Source: Phylloscopus collybita
Taxonomy: Eukaryota > Chordata > Aves > Passeriformes > Phylloscopidae
Assembly: GCA_027886175.1 (NCBI GenBank)
Contig: JAJNNQ010000002.1
Coordinates: 3,476,001 to 3,540,000, forward strand
Direction of reading: 5' to 3'
Length of the DNA: 64,000 nucleotides
In this document: piece after piece, positions 1 through 10,029 of the stretch
Numbering within the stretch: position 1 is the first letter of the stretch
Layout of the letters: each line of letters opens with the position of its first letter
Translations under genes and position numbers: made by a program
Notes under the pieces: model-generated
What the model was told of the DNA's origin: nothing
What the model saw: only the letters and a program-made list of their open reading frames with translations
Databases searched by the model: none

Positions 1-1100
1 AGAGATGGGAAGCTCTTCTCCATCCACAGTCTGGTGCCCTCAGGGGACTTTCCCTGCAGGGCTGTGGCTTAAACCTGTGTTGAGACAGCACAGTTCTGCA
101 TCTACTCCATATTTCTGTGCCAGGACTGGTTTTCTCCAGCAATATCTCTGTGCTGAGTAAGCCCTTGGCTCCTCTGATCTCCTCCTTGGGTGACAGTGGC
201 TTGGTTTGGCAGTTTGTGTTTCACCAGGGTCGGCTCAGCGGGCGCTGCGCTGTGGCACCAGCCACGATCCCTCCATCTGTTTGCATCTGTTCTTTCCTGG
301 TGAGAGTTTAGTTTTCCTTGCCTTAAAAGGAGACAGCCTTCACCACTGATATATCTTCTCCCCTTGCTCCTCACTGTAGTTTTCATCAGCTGATGGCACA
401 TCTGTATTCCTGGGAAACTGAGCTGTCCTTAACATCCAATTCCTCTCTGTCTCCTGCTCTGCAGGCAGTGATGTATCTCTGCCAATTTACTGAGGAATTA
501 GGTGGGGATAAGGATCTGTGTACACTTTATACTTTGCTTCCCAACACCCACCATTAATAATGAGCATGTCCTTTATGACCTGAGCCTTGTTTTAAGTGGA
601 TGCAAAATATTGTCCCTTTCCTTGGTGATCCATAGCCCTTGCAGCCACGCACTGTTATCTGGAAGGATTCCAAGTGTTTTGGAGCAATGCACTGGAATAC
701 ATCACAAATGAACCAGTTTTGCTTGTCTAAGTTTTGTCTCTGGGGATTTGGGAGGGATGGCAGGGGAGGAGAGGGATGAATATTTATTAGCTTTTAATCA
801 AAGAAAGTGCTCTCTGTAACCAGACAGGCTACTGTCTGTATCTGATCCAAGAGAGACATCAAGATCCCTGTTCTTTGCTGTGCTGCAGCTTGTGCCCCTC
901 CGAGCTGAGCAAATGGGTTGTAAAGCACTCCAAGAGGTGCCTGTCTCTGTTTAGATTTTGCTGCATCTGGATTTTCCTGGCCATGTTCACCCAGGTTTCT
1001 GCTGGAAAAAACATTTAATGGATGAGTGGAGATGAACAGCAAAGTGCATGTGCCATGACCCTGAGAGAGGAGGTGCATTTTGGGTGAGTTTGCACATATT
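1..1100. other. Non-coding stretch, no gene seen
   Basis: Mixed-composition sequence with stops scattered in all frames. Open frames here are under 140 codons, overlap on both strands and resemble nothing known. No repeat family was recognised before the CR1 piece that follows. Confidence 0.6.
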
Positions 1101-1203
1101 TGAGCAGCCTGACCTAGTAGAAGGTGTCCCTGCCCATGGCAGGGATTGGGAACGAGATGATCTTTAAGGTCCTTTTCAGCCCAAACCATCCTGTGATTCT
1201 TTG
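1101..1203 (+). mobile_element. CR1 LINE 3' end fragment
   Basis: The last roughly 100 bp of an avian CR1 retrotransposon in sense orientation. It shows the typical run 'gagcagcctgacctag', then 'tgtccctgcccatggcaggg', then 'gatgatctttaaggtcc', and ends in a degenerate copy of the CR1 tail ('cctgtgattcttt'). CR1 elements are nearly always 5' truncated, which explains the short length. No coding capacity remains. Confidence 0.88.
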
Positions 1204-4200
1204 AGTCAGGCAATTTCTACACTGATTATATATCCTGGGTATCTTGCATAACCCCTCCAGACCCCATCCTGGATATCCTGAGCAGGGAAAAATAACTCCT
1301 CTAAAGTAGAAAGGAGAGAAGATACAAAGCAGCAGAGAACTGGAGCTGTGGAGCAGAGCTGAGCTGGGAGGCAGGGCTTTATGGAAGTGTTTGCCAGACT
1401 CAGGCCAACCTGAGTGTGACAAGCTCTGGTCCTGTAGTCTTAACCTGCTGGAAGTGGGATACAAAGTCAGTGGGGATACACCATCCCTTTGCTCTGCATA
1501 GTGTCAGGATAAAAGGTTTGCACCCTGCTGCTCTGTGATGCAGGAATTCTGTGCAGACCCACAAAGGGAGCTTAAAGCTTGGTTTAAGCTTTGGGGGGCC
1601 CCAATGCTTGGTTCATGCTTGGGTGTGCCCACTTGAAGACCTCTGTGTCATGAGAGGGGACAGACACCAATGGGAGCCCCAAATCTCTAAGGCAACATTC
1701 ATAATTCTGCACTAAGCCAGGCACCAGGCATTCACAATGGTCCACACTGTTAAATTGTCATCAAGCTCCTTGGCTCAGTGTCCTCCTCTCCCAGAGAGGG
1801 CCTGGGGACTCTTCAAGGGCTGGCATGGGGCAGGGACCAGCCCCAGCTGTCAGCATGGCTGAGGCCACCCTGGTTGGGGTTTGGAGAGGAGGAGAGGGTT
1901 TGGTTTGTAGGCCTGTGTTGTGCCATCCAGCTGCACAACTGCTCTTAGCCCCCTTTATTTCCTGGTACAGCCAAATCCTGACTGTGAAACTGAGGGACCA
2001 CATATCCCACCCTCTTGGAAATGCAGCTTCCCAACTAAAAACATCTGGTAGGAGCTCCGTGTTTGTGAGAGGCCATGCAGAAAATGCCAACAAAACATGC
2101 TGCAGGGATCAGATGAGATCAAGCCAAGGCTAGATCACCCCTGTGCAGTTTGGGGCTGAATTTTACCCTAAGAGACCATTGCAGGACCAATGTCTTGGGC
2201 ATGTGCTGTCTCTTTCAGCCAGACTGCTCAGGCTGCCTCTGAGGCTGCTGCCTCAGAATCTCACACAGCTCTCCAGGCAGAGAGGGATGGGCACACCAAT
2301 ACCTCTGTTACACACCAGGAGCTGAGGGGTTAAGTGACTGGGAACCTTTGGCACATCAGAGAAAAAAAAAATCTCACAAATCCCAGGGCAGGTGTTAGCC
2401 AGAGATTTCTCTTACTTCTCAGCTGGAATGTCTACCCCACCAATGTTCAGTAGAGGACCTGGTGCAGGAGCACAGCTGCAGCTTTTTAGGCTGCCTCAGA
2501 TGTGGACTGAGGGCTCTCTCTGCAGCAGGAGGTCCTGGGGGTGGGAAGGGGCTGTGTGTGCCCTGAATACAAAAGAGACAAGTATTTTACTTGTTTCCCA
2601 AAGCACACTTCTGTCAGCACTCGCTCTCCCACCTAGGAAGTATCCACGCAGGAGGTCTTCTCCTGGCCAGAACAGACTGGGGACACTGACAGGACAAAGC
2701 CTGTGAACATCTGGTATGAACAAAGTCAAGCCTCTGCTTCAGAAACAGCCACACAAAAGAGCCCAGGCACTTCAGTGACAATTCATGGAGCACAGTGTCC
2801 CTGATCAGTGACTCTGGGCCTGCATGAGGGCAGCTGCAGTTGTCCTGCAGTGTGACAAGAGCATCACTGCAGAGCTGAGAAAGGCTGGGTTAGATGTCTT
2901 GGGAGTGATCACAGGGAAGCAATAAAGCAACCTCCAGTTTTGCATCAGAGCAGTGGCAGGATTCTACCAAAGTCCAGGGCAGAGGGAAATCACATCCTTG
3001 GACCTAGGAGGCCAGTGAATGTCACAGTAAATTCATAATTAATGTTGCACAGTAAAAAATAAAGCAAAACTTTCAGCATCTTTGTCTTGTGGGTTTGCCT
3101 TGAGATGCTGGTGTTTGGGATAAAGGATTGGCAGCGTGGTGGGGTCCTGCTGGGACATGCTGGAGGACACAGATCCCTTCTCTTCAAGCAGCCCAAATGG
3201 ATGACTGGGGAGTACAACCAAGGGTCCATCAGCACCTTGCAGGAGACAGGATCAAGATCCTGAGGCACCAAGGGCAGGTCCCATGGCCCCTCAGAGCCAA
3301 GCTGTCAGCTCAGCCTGACAATATCCCAGAGCTCTCCTGTCTCTGGCTATTTGAGAAGCCCCATGCTTTTGGCTCTTGCACACAGCTATGCCAGACAGTT
3401 CCTTCCCTGGCATTTCAGTCCTGCCTCAGCCTTCTCCTGCTGCCTTTTCCCCAAGCTGCTCCTCAGAGCAGCCTGTCTCCACAGCACCTTCTGCAGAGCC
3501 ACGCTGCAGCTCATCCATCTCCTACCAGCACCGCTGGCTGACGGCTCTGACTAAACAGCAGCCTCCAGCCTCCTAACAAGGTCATGGGGAATCAGAGCTT
3601 TCTGGATCAGGGAAAAATGTCAGACCCTCCTGCCCTACCACCAGCCCTTTTCTTACTCCCATTTCTCTCCTTTTGCTTTTCCAGGGGGATTCAGGAGCTT
3701 TTTGCTATGCTGCCAAGACACTGCTGTAGTAGAGAAATGGAAAAAAAATCTGGGTCATACATGAACTGATGCCACTTTTGGAAGTTTCAGAAACAAAACT
3801 TCCCAGGGAAGAGCTTTAGCCTTTTTAAGTTTTGGACTGGCTCCCTGGGGGGGTGGTGTGAGGCTGAGGCTCTCAGCTGGGAGTGTTTACTGTGGATGGA
3901 GCACGGGTCACTCCTGTAATCAGCACATCTCAATCCAAGTGCACATTCCCAAATGGACTTGCTTCAACCTATGGAATCCTGCCTTTGTGCTGGGATTTCT
4001 GGAGCTCATGCTTAGGGAGCCACCAGCCTGTGCACAGTGGTGTTGGTGACATGAGATGTGACACCTGCAAGATGCCCATCAGGGCAGAGATGGCTCTTTA
4101 GGGAGGCCAGCCCTGAGAGGTTGGGCAAGGTCTGGATCAAAGCCTGGAGGTGTGTGATAATCAGCCTTTTAGGGGCTGTAATCTCACAGAAAGGCTTTTT

Positions 4201-4473
4201 CCTCCCTTTCAGCTGGAGGGCTCAGGTGTGAAATGTCAGACATCGGTGCTAAGCAATTGAAGAGGGTGTTGTAAAACGCTGGGGTTTTGCTGTTGCATTT
4301 CCTTTATTCCTCCTGTGTGGCTTGGTGTGGCTCAGGGGCCTTTTGTGACCTCACAGCCTCTGACATTTCCTAAACATATTCGCTGCACCTTCTTGGTGTT
4401 TTTGACTTCCAAATGTCTCAGCAGAAAAGTTTTTATACATTAATATAGGCTTTCCTTGGCACTCCCTTGAGGG
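1204..4473. other. Non-coding stretch, no gene seen
   Basis: No recognisable exon, RNA gene or element. It contains one short A run near 2361-2370. Composition is ordinary, slightly GC-rich and depleted in CpG, as expected for bird intergenic or intronic DNA. Confidence 0.55.
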
Positions 4474-4500
4474 AAAAAAAAAAAAAGGGGGGGGGGGGGG
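4474..4500 (+). repeat. Homopurine run, A13 followed by G14
   Basis: Thirteen A followed directly by fourteen G on the plus strand. Such a tract can form triplex or G-rich structure and is prone to slippage, so the exact length may be unreliable. Confidence 0.9.
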
Positions 4501-4574
4501 AGGCAGGAAAAGAAGAAGTACATTTTGATGCAGTGTTTTACCTACTGCTTTATTCCTAAGAGGGTCATTTTATG

Positions 4575-4840
4575 AATCACAGAATACCAGGTTGGAAGGG
4601 ACTTAAAGGGTGAGCTGGTTCAACCTTTCTCAGCAAAAGATGGCCCAGCTGAATCTTAAATGTGTCCAACACTGGGGGATCTAACTCTTCCCTGGGGAGA
4701 TTATTCCAATGGCTGATTGTTCTCATTGGAATGGGATGAATTGGTGATACAAAAGCCGAGAATAAACCAAATGAAATGCTGTAAAACACTTCATTCCTCA
4801 GGGAACAACAACCCCTCCAAGTGACCCAGAGGCAGCAGCA
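4575..4840 (-). mobile_element. CR1 LINE 3' fragment, reverse orientation
   Basis: Starts with the complement of the CR1 tail ('aatcacagaatacc'), then 'aggttggaagggac', and continues into the more upstream 3' region ('ccctggggag' ... 'ttccaatggctga'). This marks a minus-strand CR1 with about 260 bp kept. The inner boundary near 4840 is approximate because similarity fades. Confidence 0.82.
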
Positions 4841-6535
4841 CATCCTCTGTCAGTGGAGGGCAGAAGGACATTAGAAATGCAGGGCATGTACAGGCAGCAG
4901 GGCATTAATCATCCCCGGGGGATTTACAGACAATCCCCAAGGTGGAGAAGAGGCATCAGATCAACCAGGGAAGGACTGAAGCAGGACACAGCTGGAGCAG
5001 AATGACCCCTCCCTCTCCCATCAGAGACTGCTCTGTGGCCAGGCTGATATTTGTCCTACCCAAGCACGCACAGGACAGCACTGGGCAGTCCCAAAAACAG
5101 CTTTTCTCTGGCCTGACCAGCAACATTTCATCACTTGTCATCTGCCCCTCTGCGAGTTCTCACGCTGTGTCACTGGCACAGCGGCTGCGGCGGGAGCCTC
5201 AGCGGGGAGATGTTAATGAAAATCATCTATCAAAGGCAGGGCAGGGCTCGAGGCAGATAGATGAGGGCGCTGAGAGTGAGACTGTGCTTCCAAGTGTGGG
5301 AGCTGCTGGGGGAAGCCTTTGCATGGAGCCTGGTTTTCACTGCAAGCCTCTTGTCCTCCCAGCCCCCACCTGGATGGAGGGGACAGGGCCTCCAAGAAGT
5401 AGGGTTTGGTGGTTGTGGGCTTAGGGTTGGACACTCACCTGTTTCCCAGCTGAAGTTACGGGGAGAGCTGTGTTCTCTTCTCTGAGGGCTTGGCTCATGC
5501 ATGAGAGGTTTGGCCTCCAGTTCCCTGCATTCCTCTATTTACCCCACAATAAATTCATCATTTGGGTGGAAATGTAAATGTAGCCCGGTGGTGGTCTGAG
5601 ATCTCCTCCATGAGGGGTGGTACCAGCAAGAATCCTCAGTCTTCTGCTGGGAAGGGAAGGGTGGAGATGACAGAGAGAGAGCCAGGCACTGCAGCCCATG
5701 GCTTTTCTTGGTATGGGATGGATTGGCACCCAGCACTAAACAGACCCAAGTCTGAGGTGACTGATCCCTTCTGCAGCATTGAACCCTCCTTGAAGGGGTG
5801 TCAAAACCTTGTGTGGATCATACAGTGCTCTTCAGACACCCTTTGTTCAGGGAAATAAAGGTGTTTTTCATACCTGTGGGGCCATGCCTGCCTTGATGCC
5901 ACCAGATCTATACCTGGGCATTTCTTGGTGTCTTTCAGCAGAAGTGAGATCCTGCAGCCTCTGCATCTCCTGTGAGCTTCTGGATGGGCCCTGTTGGCTC
6001 TGCAACCTCTCAGACTGAGATTCAAGCAGTCATGAGGACCCTGCCCCAAATCCTGTGCTTAATTTAACAAAATGTGGTTGTAATCATAAAGACTAAGCTT
6101 TGCCAGCCCCCATGCAGAGGTCTCACCATGATGGTAAAATTTCAGCAGATCTTATCCATAGGGAAAATACTCCTCACCTCCCAGGCTGCACAATCTGCAT
6201 TCTAAGGCTCCTCACCCAGAAGTGTCTGTGTTTTCAGTGCCACTTTGCAATAGCTTTGGGGAGGAAAGTTAAAAAAATAGGCTTTTTTTATCTTCTTCTT
6301 CTTTTTGTTCTGACAAGCAGTTGTACTTTCCTGATTTCAAAGGGGGTTTTCAGGTAAAAAGAGAATTTCCTTAGAAAATGTCAACTTTGGTAGAAATGTT
6401 TTTAATACTTTTGGAAACAACAAGCTTAAGAACATAGGGTTTTTCCCTTGTCTTTCCTCCTCAGTTTCTCCCAAAAACAGGTGGGCAGGGAGGGGGAGGA
6501 AGATAGAAGTTTTTTCTGTTCTCTTTTACCCAAAA
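4841..6535. other. Non-coding stretch, no gene seen
   Basis: Nothing identifiable. A GTGAGT donor-like site occurs on the minus strand near 5432-5442 after a short open frame, but no convincing acceptor or family match supports an exon. Confidence 0.5.
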
Positions 6536-6635
6536 GAAAAAAAAAAGAGAGCAAGAGAGAGAGAATTAACATATTGCCAAGAATTTTTTTTTTTTTGTTA
6601 TTTTGTACAGAACATTCTTTTTTTTTCCACGGAAA
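6536..6635. repeat. Low-complexity purine then T-rich stretch
   Basis: An A-rich and GA-rich segment (short GA repeat near 6545-6565) is followed by two T runs. It is simple-sequence DNA with no coding or element signature. Confidence 0.75.
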
Positions 6636-6889
6636 AAGACCATCTTTTTTAAACCAGCTTCAATTGTTGTTTTTCTATAATTATACCCCAAAGTCTGGGA
6701 ACTAGGGCAGAGGAGGCAGTGAGCAGAGAGAGCACTACAGTGTAGACTACCCATGCAGCAAGCATGTTTTGGGATCTTGCAACTGTCCTGTCTCAGCCAT
6801 ATGGCACATGGGGCTTGTTCCAGGGCAGCACTGCTTCTTTTCCTTTTAAACATCCATCAGGTTTTATGCCATTTTGCTGAAAGTTGTAA

Positions 6890-7060
6890 AGAAGGAAGGA
6901 AAAAGATCATGTAGCTGCCATTAGGATGAACTATCTAATTAGTGTGCAAAAGCACTTGCCTCCTGGAGGGAGAATGAATTAAATGACCTGCGGCGGAGGG
7001 TGATTCATTTCTGATCTGCTCTTGCGTTTCCCCTCTCGTGACATGAATCACTTGTCCACC
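6890..7060. promoter_or_regulatory. Candidate conserved non-coding element
   Basis: A compact, repeat-free block with homeodomain-type cores ('ctaattag' near 6936, 'gaattaaat' near 6975) and an unusual CpG-containing core ('cctgcggcggagggtgattc'). Its texture differs from the flanks and is typical of vertebrate conserved non-coding DNA. Conservation was not measured, so this is inference from composition and motif content only. Confidence 0.25.
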
Positions 7061-7264
7061 AGCCTGTGCAGGGAGGAGGGCAGAGCTCCTGCATCAGCCT
7101 GTGGGGCCAGTCTGAAGGACTCAGACCCAAACCATTATGAGCAGCCAGCCAGGTTCCCTCTTCTTTAGTGAGGAAGATTTTTACTCAGGGCTCGTGTAGT
7201 CTTCCCATGGCTTTTTGCCTTGTGGAGAGAGTATCGCACCTCTCAGGGCATGCCAGCTCTGACT

Positions 7265-7432
7265 GGAACATCTCCAGAGCATTTGTGTCTCACCCAGGAG
7301 GTTTCTCTGTTCTTTGCTGGTGCTTGAGCTGCTTCTTGCGCCTCCCTCCTCTGCCTGCCCACCTGCACTCATGAGCTGGTGGCAGCTTCATGACTTTGTG
7401 GACTGGTGGTCAAATGGCCAAAATTGCTCAAG
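7265..7432 (+). repeat. Direct repeat copy A (168 bp)
   Basis: Near-identical to 8052-8206: by eye about 8-9 substitutions plus one 13 bp insertion in this copy (about 94% identity). It lies just upstream of the recognisable 3' part of a retroviral LTR. It may be U3 sequence of the 5' LTR, or host DNA duplicated around the element. Confidence 0.9.
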
Positions 7433-7562
7433 TGTAGACATAGTTTGTGTTTCTCTTTTTTTTTTTTTTGTTTTGTTTTCTCTGACACGTTTTCCTAACC
7501 GTACCCTATGTTTACATTCCTTTCCCTAGGAGGGACTTCTTCTTGATGTTCCTCTGACTTGA

Positions 7563-7630
7563 CCAATGTAGTTGAAGAAGTTTGTCTTTCTTCCACCCCT
7601 TTGGGTGGTCCTTTGTAAAACAGCATAAAG
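7563..7630 (+). promoter_or_regulatory. LTR promoter (CCAAT and TATA-like boxes)
   Basis: CCAAT at 7563-7567 is followed about 55 bp later by a TATA-like 'cataaag', then by the poly(A) signal 20 bp further on. This compact order is the normal U3/R layout of a retroviral LTR. Whether it is still active cannot be seen. Confidence 0.6.
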
Positions 7631-7647
7631 GGAAGAAATTCCCAGGT

Positions 7648-7653
7648 AATAAA
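7648..7653 (+). terminator. LTR polyadenylation signal AATAAA
   Basis: A canonical hexamer 63 bp before the CA that ends the LTR, consistent with cleavage in R. Confidence 0.75.
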
Positions 7654-7718
7654 GACTGGAGTAATTTCAGCCTTCTGAACTCGGAGTCCGTGTTGTTGGA
7701 ATCTTGAACAGCATCATC

Positions 7719-7736
7719 TGGTGACCCCGACGTGAT
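7719..7736 (+). other. Retroviral primer-binding site for tRNA-Trp
   Basis: The 18 bases TGGTGACCCCGACGTGAT equal the complement of the 3' end of tRNA-Trp, the primer used by avian sarcoma/leukosis viruses. It sits two bases after the LTR end, exactly where reverse transcription would start. This is the single strongest identification in the window and places the element among alpharetrovirus-like or related avian class II ERVs. Confidence 0.95.
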
Positions 7737-7867
7737 TGTAGCTGTGGGAACAAGGTAAAACCGTGCCCTCATCTATTTAAAGAAAAAAGGGTTTTTTTGG
7801 TAAAAACTGGCCTGCGAGCTCTTGCCAGTTCGTTTTTTCTCCGTTAAGGAGATGAAATTTTGGCAAA
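7737..7867 (+). mobile_element. Retroviral leader with possible splice donor
   Basis: Sequence between primer site and first in-frame ATG. A candidate splice donor, 'caag|gtaaaa' with GT at 7755-7756, lies shortly after the primer site, where a retroviral leader donor is often found. The later part is AT-rich. No packaging-signal structure could be assigned by eye. Confidence 0.55.
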
Positions 7868-8051
7868 ATGATAATTCCTCTGCTAGGCCCAGAAGATGAT
7901 CTTGTCCTGGAGTTCTGGGAAAGTCTCTTGGAGCAAAAAGAGGCAAAAATCCCCAGAGAACAATTTAAAGCTCTTTGTCTCTGGGGAAAAGAGCACAGCA
8001 TTTTTCCAAATGCAGAGAAACCAAAACATCACAGCACGAACCATGGCTACA
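7868..8051 (+). pseudogene. Truncated gag-like start (matrix-like remnant)
   Basis: An open frame starts at the first ATG after the primer site and leader. For about 60 codons it resembles a retroviral matrix domain: an acidic start, a helix of type 'EFWESLLEQKEAK', then 'FKALCLWGKEHSIFPNAE', the 'leucine/tryptophan-K-E ... FP' pattern of Gag N-termini. Position and pattern support gag. The frame then runs into the second copy of the flanking direct repeat and the retroviral similarity stops, so the rest of gag, pro, pol and env is missing. It is a defective old copy. The family assignment is inference from pattern and context. Confidence 0.6.
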
Positions 8052-8206
8052 GGAACATCTCCAGAGCATTTGTCTCTCACCCAGGAGGCTTCTCTGCTCT
8101 TTGCTGGTGCTTGTGCTGCTTCTTGCGCCTCCCTCCTCTGCCTGCCCACCTGTGTTCATGAGCTGGTGGCAGCCTCATGTCTTTCAAATGGCCAAAATTG
8201 CTCAAG
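8052..8206 (+). repeat. Direct repeat copy B (155 bp)
   Basis: Second copy of the repeat at 7265-7432, lacking 13 bp near its 3' end. It begins directly where the gag-like frame loses similarity. If the repeat is U3 sequence, this is a fragment of the 3' LTR joined to gag by internal deletion. Otherwise it is duplicated flanking DNA. Similarity ends at about 8206. Confidence 0.9.
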
Positions 8207-8407
8207 GGTTTTGGAAGTTTTTGGAAAATCCAGGTCTGAGATGTACACAGACAGGTACTAGAGTCACAGAAGCCTCATTCCCCCAGGGAACTCAAGCAAA
8301 ACTCTTCCTAAGGTTGTCAGAAGCTTCAGAAAGGTCTTGGAGGTGGTTTTAATGCAGTGCTACCCTGACATGACTTCCCAAAGCAGAAACTACAAGACAA
8401 ATTGTCA

Positions 8408-8797
8408 TCAGCGCCTTCTTCCACCCCATGAGGTCAGTGATAGGAGCAGAAGAATTCCCTCACTCTTTGCAGCATTCAGCCCTTTCCCCTGGAGCAGGCT
8501 GATGTCCATGTCATTCCCCCAAGCACAGACAGTCTCTGGACCATATATTTGATTCAGAGAAAAACCCCAACCTGCTTCCTCCACAGAACTGATGTGAGCA
8601 GTAATCACCTTCCTCCACAGCCTGTATGGAAAGGGGTCCTCAGACACTGCCTGAACCACACCAGGAGTTATTAGGGGTATTTTAACCTCCTCCTGAGCGA
8701 GACATGAACTGTTCACTGGAGTAGTGTAGGGTTTAAAAGGTAAAGTCCAGGCCCTTTGTCGTTTGGTGGGGGTGGGTGTCTCTTGTACTCTGTCCAT
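8408..8797 (-). other. Unrecognised 129-codon open frame
   Basis: A minus-strand open frame of 129 codons starting at 8797, about 200 bp beyond the retroviral remnant. It is not low-complexity and has a balanced composition with tryptophans ('DPFPYRLWRKVI', 'EEAGWGFSLNQIYGPE'), more protein-like than other frames here. It matches nothing I can name. A remnant of another retroelement in opposite orientation is possible but unproven. Confidence 0.2.
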
Positions 8798-9519
8798 GTG
8801 GTGGACTTGGGCAGAAAATCTTGGAAAAACCTTTTAGGAAACAATGAATCTCACAACCTCACAAATCTCCATCTGTCCTCTCCTTCCTGCTCTGGACACG
8901 CCTACCCACAATCACTGACTTGACAAGGTCATACTTGGAGTCCTGGTCAAACTTGTCTCAGGTTCTCTCGTTTTGCTGAAAATATTTCTCTGTTTTCAAA
9001 TATTGCTGTTTCTGAGCAGACCCTGTTCTGCTGATGTGCAGTGCCTGTAGATTTGGCCATTGTGGTAAAACTGGGCTGGTCCTCTACCTTAATCTGCTGC
9101 CTTTGTATAATGGGTGACAAAAAAAAAAAAAAGGCACTTAGAAAGGACATGGGAATGCAATTAGTAGCTAAAACCCACTCTGTCAGGGGAAAAATTTGAA
9201 ATATTTCACCACCAGAGTCGGACAAAAAAAAAATGCTGTTGTGTCTTTTGTTAATTTTCCTTTGTTCTTGTCAAAAAAATATTTATGGTAGACAAAAATG
9301 ACATACTTCTGAAACATCCAGATGGCTGTTTCTACAGCTACTAATTCAAACTTCTGAATGGACTTGATCTCCGTGCTCTAAGGAAGCAAAATTCCCTGTT
9401 GTTTAAAGGAATTTTTTGTCTACCCTCTCATCTCTAGGAAAACTCCCAGACTGCTGGGCAAAACAAGGATTTTTTTTCATTTTCCCACTGAAGCTGCTCC
9501 AGTTGTGTAAGAGCCTTAA
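8798..9519. other. Non-coding stretch, no gene seen
   Basis: Plain sequence with short A runs near 9120-9133 and 9225-9234. No exon or element boundary recognised. Confidence 0.5.
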
Positions 9520-9692
9520 ATCACAGAATCATAGAATAATATCATAGAGTCCTAGAGTAGCTTGGGTTGGAAGGGACCTTAAAGATCATCTAGTTCCAAC
9601 CCCCCTACCACGGGCAAGGATGACACCCATTAGATCGGTTTGCCCAGGGCCCCAACAAACCCAGCCTTAAACACTTCCAGGGATGGTGCACA
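9520..9692 (-). mobile_element. CR1 LINE 3' fragment, reverse orientation
   Basis: Begins 'atcacagaatcatagaat', then 'cttgggttggaagggacc' and 'aagatcatctagttccaac', and reads on to 'cttccagggatgg'. This is the classic complement of an avian CR1 3' end. About 170 bp remain; the inner limit is approximate. Confidence 0.93.
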
Positions 9693-9951
9693 TCTGTGGG
9701 AGCATGGACACTGACCTGGACACCTGCATGCAGGGTGCTCCACCACAGGGATGGCTGATGGTGTTTCATTCCACTGAATAGGGTCATATTTTGGGACTGC
9801 AGAAAGATGAGTGCTTCCCTCACCACGTCAATGACCCCAGTGAGAGGTTGAATCTGTGGGGTCATTAACTGCATTAACTTGAAGAGATTTCTTATTTGTT
9901 AACAACTTCCCTGGTTAAAGACTGACATTTCCATTTCTGTCTGTAAAGCAG

Positions 9952-10029
9952 GTGTGAGTTCAGCCCCGGGGTACAAGGAACAAGAGAGGACTCCAGGTTT
10001 TGACCTGCAGGCAGTGGTGCTGGCCCCAG
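9952..10029 (+). CDS. Candidate internal exon, product unknown
   Basis: A 78 bp segment with a good acceptor (pyrimidine-rich 'ccatttctgtctgtaaagcag') and a near-consensus donor ('ccccag|gtgagtga'). One of three frames stays open from before the acceptor through the donor and then meets TGA. It would encode about 25 residues including 'GYKEQERTPGFDLQAVV', as a symmetric phase 1-1 exon. I do not recognise the peptide. Paired splice-like sites arise by chance in 64 kb, and no partner exons are established. It could also be a non-coding RNA exon. Confidence 0.22.

Larger units (their letters stand above)
7433..7716 (+). mobile_element. Endogenous retrovirus LTR, 3' part
   Basis: The right-hand part of a retroviral LTR. 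In order it shows a CCAAT box (7563-7567), a TATA-like 'cataaag' (about 7624), a poly(A) signal AATAAA (7648-7653), a U5-like segment, and the terminal dinucleotide CA at 7715-7716. The end lies two bases before a perfect tRNA-Trp primer-binding site, which fixes the 3' boundary. The 5' boundary is not clear: U3 probably begins upstream and may include the repeat at 7265-7432, giving an LTR of roughly 450-550 bp. A T run at about 7451-7469 lies inside. Confidence 0.85.

Noticed and set aside
5230..5502. Minus-strand frame with GTGAGT donor at about 5436 as an exon
   Set aside because: The acceptor is weak and there is no peptide or phase support beyond chance.
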